The notes beneath the pieces were generated by a model. The model was not told the DNA's origin. It saw nothing but the letters and a program-made list of their open reading frames with translations, and made no database searches. The position numbers were made by a program, and so were the translations under genes. Of a stretch of DNA of 19,116 nt, positions 14,235 to 19,116 are shown one piece after another. Source of the stretch: Christensenella sp. UBA4626 (GTDB lineage Bacteria > Bacillota > Clostridia > Christensenellales > UBA1242); NCBI GenBank assembly GCA_002406115.1, contig DHNC01000045.1:1-19116 (forward strand), given 5' to 3'. Numbering within the stretch: position 1 is the stretch's first letter; each line of letters opens with the position of its first letter.

Positions 14235-15156
14235 TTGACTCATCCTTTTCTATATCGTTATTTCCAATTTTCAATTCTACAATCTTTCTAATTCCTTCGC
14301 AGAACGGTGTAAACTCATTAAATCCTGTTTGTATCAATTTTGATATATCTGGGTCAATGCTAACCATACCTGTAGAAGGATAAGGAATTGCACCAAAATT
14401 TAATTTTGATTTTGAACCTAAAACAGATTTAATCATTTTGACATAATCTTTCAATTTATAGGTTTCTGTCGAACCAAAATTAAACACTCCTTCAAAACCA
14501 TTTTCCATAAGATAAACCAACGCCTTAACACAATCGTCAATATATAAATAATTCCAATTTTGTATTGCTTGTGTGTAATCACAGTCTTCATTGTTGAGCA
14601 TTTTATTTATAGACATCTCAACAAGGGTGTTTTTGTAGTCACCATAGCCATAAAGAGAGAAAAATCGTGGCATAAGAAATTTAATTGAATCAACATCCGC
14701 TTGGCTTTGTAGATAATTTGTAAACAACAATTTGTATCTGCCATAAGCAGTGTTTGGTTCTGGCTGGTCGGTTTCTGAAATTTTTTTGTTCAGCACCCCA
14801 TATTCCGCCTGTGATCCCGCACCTACAAAATACTCACAACCTAAGATTTTTGCTGTGTTATATGCCAAAATTGAGTTTTCATAATTTTTTAATTGCCTCA
14901 GTTCATCGTTCCTTGATTCACCTCGAGTTCCATCCCAAGTAAAATTGAAAAATGCAAAACAAGGCTGACTTATAATATCTGCCAACTTATAATATTCGTC
15001 AAAATTTAGATGTATCATTTGCACATTTACATCTTCGCAAACATAACTTGATCCATCTCTAACCACTGCATAAATATGATAACCTTTTTGTGATAACAAT
15101 TTTATTAAAGGTTTTGCAATAAAACAATTTGCCCCAGTGACAACAATATTTTGCAT
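14221..15156 (-). CDS. NAD-dependent sugar-nucleotide epimerase/reductase (SDR)
   Basis: A 311-residue extended SDR. The Rossmann loop reads VTGANCFIAKPL, where Cys and Ala replace the usual Thr-Gly and Gly residues, so cofactor binding may differ. Ser115 in GAGSQAEYG and Tyr138/Lys142 in YGRYK give a complete catalytic triad. Members of this group include CDP-paratose and CDP-abequose synthases and 4-keto reductases. Given rfbF and rfbG in the operon, a CDP-4-keto-6-deoxyhexose or its branched derivative is the likely substrate, but this is inference. Its ATG overlaps the transketolase stop by one base (TAATG), with GGAG seven bases before it. Confidence 0.82.
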   Translation of the reverse strand: MQNIVVTGANCFIAKPLIKLLSQKGYHIYAVVRDGSSYVCEDVNVQMIHLNFDEYYKLADIISQPCFAFFNFTWDGTRGESRNDELRQLKNYENSILAYNTAKILGCEYFVGAGSQAEYGVLNKKISETDQPEPNTAYGRYKLLFTNYLQSQADVDSIKFLMPRFFSLYGYGDYKNTLVEMSINKMLNNEDCDYTQAIQNWNYLYIDDCVKALVYLMENGFEGVFNFGSTETYKLKDYVKMIKSVLGSKSKLNFGAIPYPSTGMVSIDPDISKLIQTGFNEFTPFCEGIRKIVELKIGNNDIEKDESNEKN

Positions 15157-16046
15157 TATAATTCTCCAATACTATCAATTAAATTTTTTACAGCCGTCTT
15201 ATCAATGTTGTAAACAGCTCTTAACTCCTTTTGTTTGCCAACTTTGGATGTAAATTTATTTTTCAAAGCCAATGGGTATATTTTTGAATTTAAATTGTAT
15301 TCATTTTTTATTTCACAAAGATATGAATATAACCCACCAGTGATTTGATGTTCTTCCAGTGTGATGATGTTTGAATATTTTTTTAGTTTTTCAGCAATCA
15401 AATCTTTTTCTTTAAAATAATTAACCAAAGAAAATATGCTAACATGTTTTTCATTCTCACGGTCATAATCCAAAGCTTCTTGCAAAATTGTGCCAGAAGC
15501 TACTATGCAGGTTTTGCCAGGATATTGTTTTACACAATTGATAGTTGTGCTTTCACAAGGATATTCGTCTGCACCTGATTTATTTAATCTTACATAACTT
15601 GGACCACCTTTGCTGCAAATTTCGTTCATAACAAGTTCTGTTTCACCTGCATTAGATGGTGTATAGATTTTCATATTTGGGATAGCTCTAAGGCATGAAA
15701 TATCTTCAGTTGAGTGATGAGTTATCCCAAGTGAGCCATATTCAAATCCAGTGCCAACATTCAAAATATTTACATCAAGATTATGATAACATATATCATC
15801 TCTTATTTGTTCCAAACATCTCAATGTTGGAAAAGTTGAGATGCTATACATAAACACCTTATTTCCTCGAGAAGCAAGTCCAGCAGAGAAACCTGCCATA
15901 TTTTGCTCTGCTATGCCTACATTGATATATCGGTCAGCATATTTGTTTTGGACAGGTTCAAAAGCTCCGAACCCTAAATCACCAGTAACAAAAAATGTTT
16001 TGTCATTTGCGATTTCAACCAATTTATTTACGACAGTTTTTCTCAT
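15156..16046 (-). CDS. Split transketolase, C-terminal subunit
   Basis: A 296-residue protein equivalent to the pyrimidine-binding and C-terminal domains of transketolase. GIAEQNMAGFSAGLA contains the glutamate that activates thiamine diphosphate (Glu47). The THHSTEDI segment matches the family's active-site His region, and the C-terminal third is the transketolase-C domain. It should pair with the ThDP-binding half encoded just upstream, which it overlaps by 23 bases. GGAG seven bases before ATG 16046 supports the start. Its place in a nucleotide-sugar operon argues for a dedicated role in sugar modification rather than the pentose phosphate pathway, though a housekeeping split transketolase is not excluded. 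Confidence 0.88.
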   Translation of the reverse strand: MRKTVVNKLVEIANDKTFFVTGDLGFGAFEPVQNKYADRYINVGIAEQNMAGFSAGLASRGNKVFMYSISTFPTLRCLEQIRDDICYHNLDVNILNVGTGFEYGSLGITHHSTEDISCLRAIPNMKIYTPSNAGETELVMNEICSKGGPSYVRLNKSGADEYPCESTTINCVKQYPGKTCIVASGTILQEALDYDRENEKHVSIFSLVNYFKEKDLIAEKLKKYSNIITLEEHQITGGLYSYLCEIKNEYNLNSKIYPLALKNKFTSKVGKQKELRAVYNIDKTAVKNLIDSIGEL

Positions 16047-16863
16047 ATTCTTTCTCCAATTCGTATATCGCCTTTTTCATATCCTCATCGCTTGGATTGC
16101 GATAATGATACAAAAGTTGATTTTCCATAAATGACACACCTTTGCCTTTTGTTGTATGGGCTATAATCGCCGTTGGTTTGTTTTGCTCAATAGTTGTCAT
16201 AGCATCATATAGTTGTTCAATATTATGCCCATCACATTCTATTGTGTTTAAATTAAATGCTTTAAATTTATTTGATAGACTATTTAAATTCAGTATGTCT
16301 TTTGTCCAGCCCAAGGCTTGCATATTATTTCTATCAACAATAATGTGAAGATTGTCCAATTTTAGTTGCACTGCAAGCATAATTGCTTCCCAAACAGAGC
16401 CCTCGTCACATTCGCCATCACCCATAACCACATAAACTTGGTTTGGCAAGTGATTTACTTTAAAATGATATGCATTGCCAACCGCCAAAGACAAACCATG
16501 CCCCAAAGAGCCTGTCGTAAATTCTACCCCATTAACTTTATGTGAAACATGCCCTGATAAATTGCTACCCAATTGATAATATCCATCCAAATCAGATTTA
16601 TCAATCGCCCCAATTTCAGCCAAGGCACAATAAACACTTACGCCTGAATGACCTTTGCTTAAAATAAAAATATCTCTCTTTGGATCGTCAACATTCGTTG
16701 GATCAAAATTCAAAACCAAATTGTAACAAGTCGCCACAATGTCAGTGACGGATAAAATAGCACCTATATGTGATGCTTTTGACTTGTTTGTCATTTTTAT
16801 GGCATTGATCCTCATATTTTTGGCCATCTCAATGGTGTTTAATATCTGTTTTTTTGTTAACAC
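16024..16863 (-). CDS. Split transketolase, N-terminal (ThDP-binding) subunit
   Basis: A 279-residue ThDP-binding half of transketolase. The ThDP/Mg motif starts at GDG (148-150, within MGDGECDEGSVWEA) and ends at NN (179-180). The SKASHIG histidine (32), the SKGHSG block (69-74) and GSLGHGLS (118-125) are also typical. It is about half the length of fused transketolases (near 660 residues). Start: the frame opens at a TTG (16887), but AAGGAG (16870-16875) lies six bases before a GTG at 16863, which is preferred. That ribosome site overlaps the stop of the upstream membrane protein gene. It is co-translated with the C-terminal half. Confidence 0.89.
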   Translation of the reverse strand: MLTKKQILNTIEMAKNMRINAIKMTNKSKASHIGAILSVTDIVATCYNLVLNFDPTNVDDPKRDIFILSKGHSGVSVYCALAEIGAIDKSDLDGYYQLGSNLSGHVSHKVNGVEFTTGSLGHGLSLAVGNAYHFKVNHLPNQVYVVMGDGECDEGSVWEAIMLAVQLKLDNLHIIVDRNNMQALGWTKDILNLNSLSNKFKAFNLNTIECDGHNIEQLYDAMTTIEQNKPTAIIAHTTKGKGVSFMENQLLYHYRNPSDEDMKKAIYELEKEYEKNCRK

Positions 16864-16873
16864 ATTATTCTCC

Positions 16874-18778
16874 TTATTTAATTTCAAGCGCTGTCACTCT
16901 AAATGACCATCCCAATGACTTTGCTGTGTAACTTTCTCCGACGTCAAAGTATTGACTTAATTTTTCAATCGGGGTCTGTTTGTCGGATGTTTCCACAAAA
17001 TAATAAGTTTTGCTTTCATCTAGACTTTCTACTTCTTTGCTTAACTGCTTAACACTTATCAACTCAGACACATTTGTTGTGTAGTATCTTTTGTTGGTTT
17101 TATTATCGTAACCAGTTCTAAATCCTACATCAAACATCTGAGCATCGGAAAGTAATACCACATTGGATGAGTAATCAACTTCTTTCAAAATTTTATCAAA
17201 CGCCAAATCATAGAATGTCAATTGGTTGTTGTATACACTGCTATCAAATATTTCAAGTTTCATTCCGTCACTATAATTAAACCCTTGTATGACGGAATAA
17301 AGATTTGTACCAGTATTCATCTTATTTTTACTAATTAACATTAACGGGTCAATAGTTGTAAAACACTGAATAGATGATATAATCGATACAATTGCAACCA
17401 AAGAAATAAAAATATTTCTTTTATGGATTAAGTTGTTTTCTTTGACATAAATAAATAGTTTACAAATCCCTATCAATGCAATAACAGTTATGATTAGTGA
17501 TTCACATAACTCATATCTATAATATGGCCAAGTTATCACAACAAGATTGAGTATCAAATGAACAATGAATATCAAACCCATCTGCAGATAGACAAGATTT
17601 ATTTTCTCATTGCTTGCTTTTATTTTCTTAAAATAAAAAATCATTGTAATTAGACTTATTATAACAAATAGATATTGGAAATTTACAGCGAACAAATTTA
17701 ACAAAACTATGGCAATATGACCCATGTTCAATCCAAATTCGTGCCAGCCAGACCACAAACCGCTGAGATATGCTACGATGAAAACAACTAATAAAGCTAA
17801 CAAGCTTAAAATATAAACCAAATTTTCTCTTATAAATTTTTTAAATTCCTTAGACTTAATTGACTTAATAAAATCAATTATAACCGGAAGAGCAACCAAA
17901 ATGGCTACATTGAAGATTGCAAATTCTTTTGTAAAAATTGCAAATACTGTTGATAAAAATATAAGGTCTCTATCTCCTTTGAAAACAGCCGCAAGCATAA
18001 ACATCAACCCAAACATCATGGCACAATCCAAATAAATGCTTGCACTCATGCCAGAAATTAAAGGCAGACATACAAACACTAAAGACAAAACGTTGTTTAA
18101 ATTAGAATTTATATCGCAAAAAACTTTTTTAAGAATTGTTTTCATTGAATAAAATGTGAATAATATCATTATCAGGTTGAATGCTATTGCCGCATAATAT
18201 AGGTTGCCCACAACACAATAACTGATATATATCATTATTGAATAGCTCATACTAACATGGTTACACAATTTTAAAGCTTCAATTGTATTAAAGTTGAAAA
18301 TATTTATTTCCGACAGTGGATAATAATATTCAGCACTATCATACTTTGCATAGCCTAAGAATGATGTGTAGTTAAAAGCGAAAATTATTAAAACCACACC
18401 GCAAAACCAAATAAGATTATAAGCTAGGGTTTTGTTGAATTTTAAATTATTGTTTTTTAACAATACAACAAAGTAAAAAACAAATCTCAAAGTTGTATAA
18501 ATTATAACAGAAATTGAAATAACTGATTGAATTAAGTTAAAATTTCTTGCAACAACTACAATGATAAAAAAAGAAACAATAAAATTCATCGTACATAAAC
18601 GACTTAACGATTTAACATCAAAAAAATTGAATCTATTTTTTACAAAAAATATAGTTATGTTCAATATATCTAAAAACGCCAACGCTACAAAAAAAATCAA
18701 ATAAGATCCAGAAATAAATGTTAAAAACATAACAATGGCATTTAATATAAATAAATCTGAACTTTTTGATTTCGTCAT
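16874..18778 (-). CDS. Large multi-spanning membrane protein, probable GT-C glycosyltransferase
   Basis: A 634-residue protein with roughly ten to twelve hydrophobic segments in residues 8-490 and a hydrophilic C-terminal domain of about 140 residues, probably outside the cell. Between helices near 140 and 175 it has YAKYDSAEYYYP, similar in place and content to the acidic first extracellular loop of GT-C transferases. I cannot assign a family beyond that. It is the first gene of the polysaccharide operon, so it may be a sugar transferase or a lipid-linked glycan processing protein. The start at ATG 18778 has only AAAAGGA ten bases upstream. Its Asn/Ile/Lys-rich composition matches its neighbours. 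An alternative is a polymerase-like protein, but no O-antigen ligase signature is seen. Confidence 0.7.
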   Translation of the reverse strand: MTKSKSSDLFILNAIVMFLTFISGSYLIFFVALAFLDILNITIFFVKNRFNFFDVKSLSRLCTMNFIVSFFIIVVVARNFNLIQSVISISVIIYTTLRFVFYFVVLLKNNNLKFNKTLAYNLIWFCGVVLIIFAFNYTSFLGYAKYDSAEYYYPLSEINIFNFNTIEALKLCNHVSMSYSIMIYISYCVVGNLYYAAIAFNLIMILFTFYSMKTILKKVFCDINSNLNNVLSLVFVCLPLISGMSASIYLDCAMMFGLMFMLAAVFKGDRDLIFLSTVFAIFTKEFAIFNVAILVALPVIIDFIKSIKSKEFKKFIRENLVYILSLLALLVVFIVAYLSGLWSGWHEFGLNMGHIAIVLLNLFAVNFQYLFVIISLITMIFYFKKIKASNEKINLVYLQMGLIFIVHLILNLVVITWPYYRYELCESLIITVIALIGICKLFIYVKENNLIHKRNIFISLVAIVSIISSIQCFTTIDPLMLISKNKMNTGTNLYSVIQGFNYSDGMKLEIFDSSVYNNQLTFYDLAFDKILKEVDYSSNVVLLSDAQMFDVGFRTGYDNKTNKRYYTTNVSELISVKQLSKEVESLDESKTYYFVETSDKQTPIEKLSQYFDVGESYTAKSLGWSFRVTALEIK

Positions 18779-18832
18779 GTGTAAAAAATCCTTTTATAAA
18801 CTACTTGTATACTCCCATATTTTATAGCTGTA

Positions 18833-18862
18833 ATTATACTATTGGACGCAGATTATTGTCAA
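18833..18862 (-). promoter_or_regulatory. Promoter of the polysaccharide operon
   Basis: On the minus strand a perfect TTGACA (18857-18862), an 18-base spacer and a perfect TATAAT (18833-18838). The start point is predicted near 18826, leaving a 48-base leader before ATG 18778. It is the only clear promoter I find for the nine-frame operon down to 9719. Confidence 0.85.
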
Positions 18863-18997
18863 CAACTTTATACTTTTTGATAAAAGATTGAAAAGATTTT
18901 ATAACAATTTACTGAATGATGGCTCACTTACGCCAATACAAATATAACCATTTTAAACAATTTAATCATTATCTGTGAAAAGTCCTCTGTTTTTCCC

Positions 18998-19026
18998 TTG
19001 ACAAACGAATGTTTTACTAATATAAT
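18998..19026 (+). promoter_or_regulatory. Consensus promoter of the tRNA gene
   Basis: Perfect TTGACA (18998-19003), 17-base spacer, perfect TATAAT (19021-19026). The start point is near 19033, about 58 bases before the tRNA. Full consensus fits a stable-RNA promoter. Confidence 0.88.
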
Positions 19027-19090
19027 GTTTGAGGTGATTTGATAAATCGCATTGATATATCAACACATCCGCCACCAATTAAAATCATAT

Positions 19091-19116
19091 GCTACTGTGG
19101 CTCAGCGGTAGAGCAC
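19091..19116 (+). tRNA. 5' part of a tRNA gene cut by the window edge
   Basis: The last 26 bases read as a tRNA 5' end: a seven-base acceptor strand GCTACTG, TG at positions 8-9, then D-stem GCTC paired with GAGC around AGCGGTA. The anticodon lies outside the window. A tRNA-Thr is possible from the acceptor start, but this is a guess. Confidence 0.85.

Larger units (their letters stand above)
18779..19090. other. Divergent intergenic region
   Basis: The 312 gene-free bases hold the operon promoter reading left and a tRNA promoter reading right. Between them (18863-18997) I see AT-rich DNA with no ORF, terminator or repeat. A 12-base palindrome TTGATATATCAA (19052-19063) lies in the tRNA leader. 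Confidence 0.65.

Noticed and set aside
1..19116. CRISPR arrays, insertion sequences, integrases, toxin-antitoxin or restriction genes
   Set aside because: I found no regularly spaced repeats, transposase-like proteins, or defence-type motifs in any frame.

Overview
The window is 19.1 kb of AT-rich bacterial chromosome. Its Shine-Dalgarno sites (AAGGAG/AGGAGG), near-consensus SigA-type promoters (TTGACA/TATAAT), a T-box riboswitch, a lipobox lipoprotein and short U-tailed terminators point to a low-GC Bacillota lineage, probably Clostridia-like. I cannot place it further. There are no insertion sequences, integrases or CRISPR arrays.

Region A (1-5393) is housekeeping. It holds a YigZ/IMPACT-type protein, argS, a secreted HtrA-like serine protease lipoprotein (minus strand), radC, and a 76-residue membrane protein (minus strand). 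Three intrinsic terminators separate these units. The first two genes each have an extended -10 whose predicted start point is the A of the ATG, and neither has a Shine-Dalgarno site, so they are probably leaderless.

Region B (5430-9668, minus strand) is an operon with a perfect-consensus promoter and a T-box leader, followed by a peptidase E-like dipeptidase, aspS and asnS. The likely specifier codon is GAC (Asp). The known preference of peptidase E for Asp-X dipeptides suggests a circuit in which uncharged tRNA-Asp induces both an aspartate-releasing peptidase and the synthetases.

Region C (9719-18862, minus strand) is a surface-polysaccharide operon whose genes overlap or nearly abut. Order from the promoter: large GT-C-like membrane protein, two halves of a split transketolase, a sugar-nucleotide SDR, a GT2 polyprenyl-phosphate glycosyltransferase, a GtrA-type flippase, rfbF and rfbG (glucose-1-P to CDP-4-keto-6-deoxyglucose), and a second GT-C glycosyltransferase. 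That last gene is split into two frames at a run of nine G (10334-10342), with the frames rejoining at G7 or G10. It is the hallmark of a slipped-strand phase-variable locus and the most striking element here. My reading is that the operon makes an unusual CDP-linked deoxysugar, possibly two-carbon-branched by the transketolase. GT2 and GtrA would carry a lipid-linked sugar across the membrane, and the poly-G gene would switch final transfer on or off. As sequenced the switch is OFF.

Region D (18779-19116) is a divergent promoter region. A consensus plus-strand promoter leads into the 5' end of a tRNA gene cut by the window edge.
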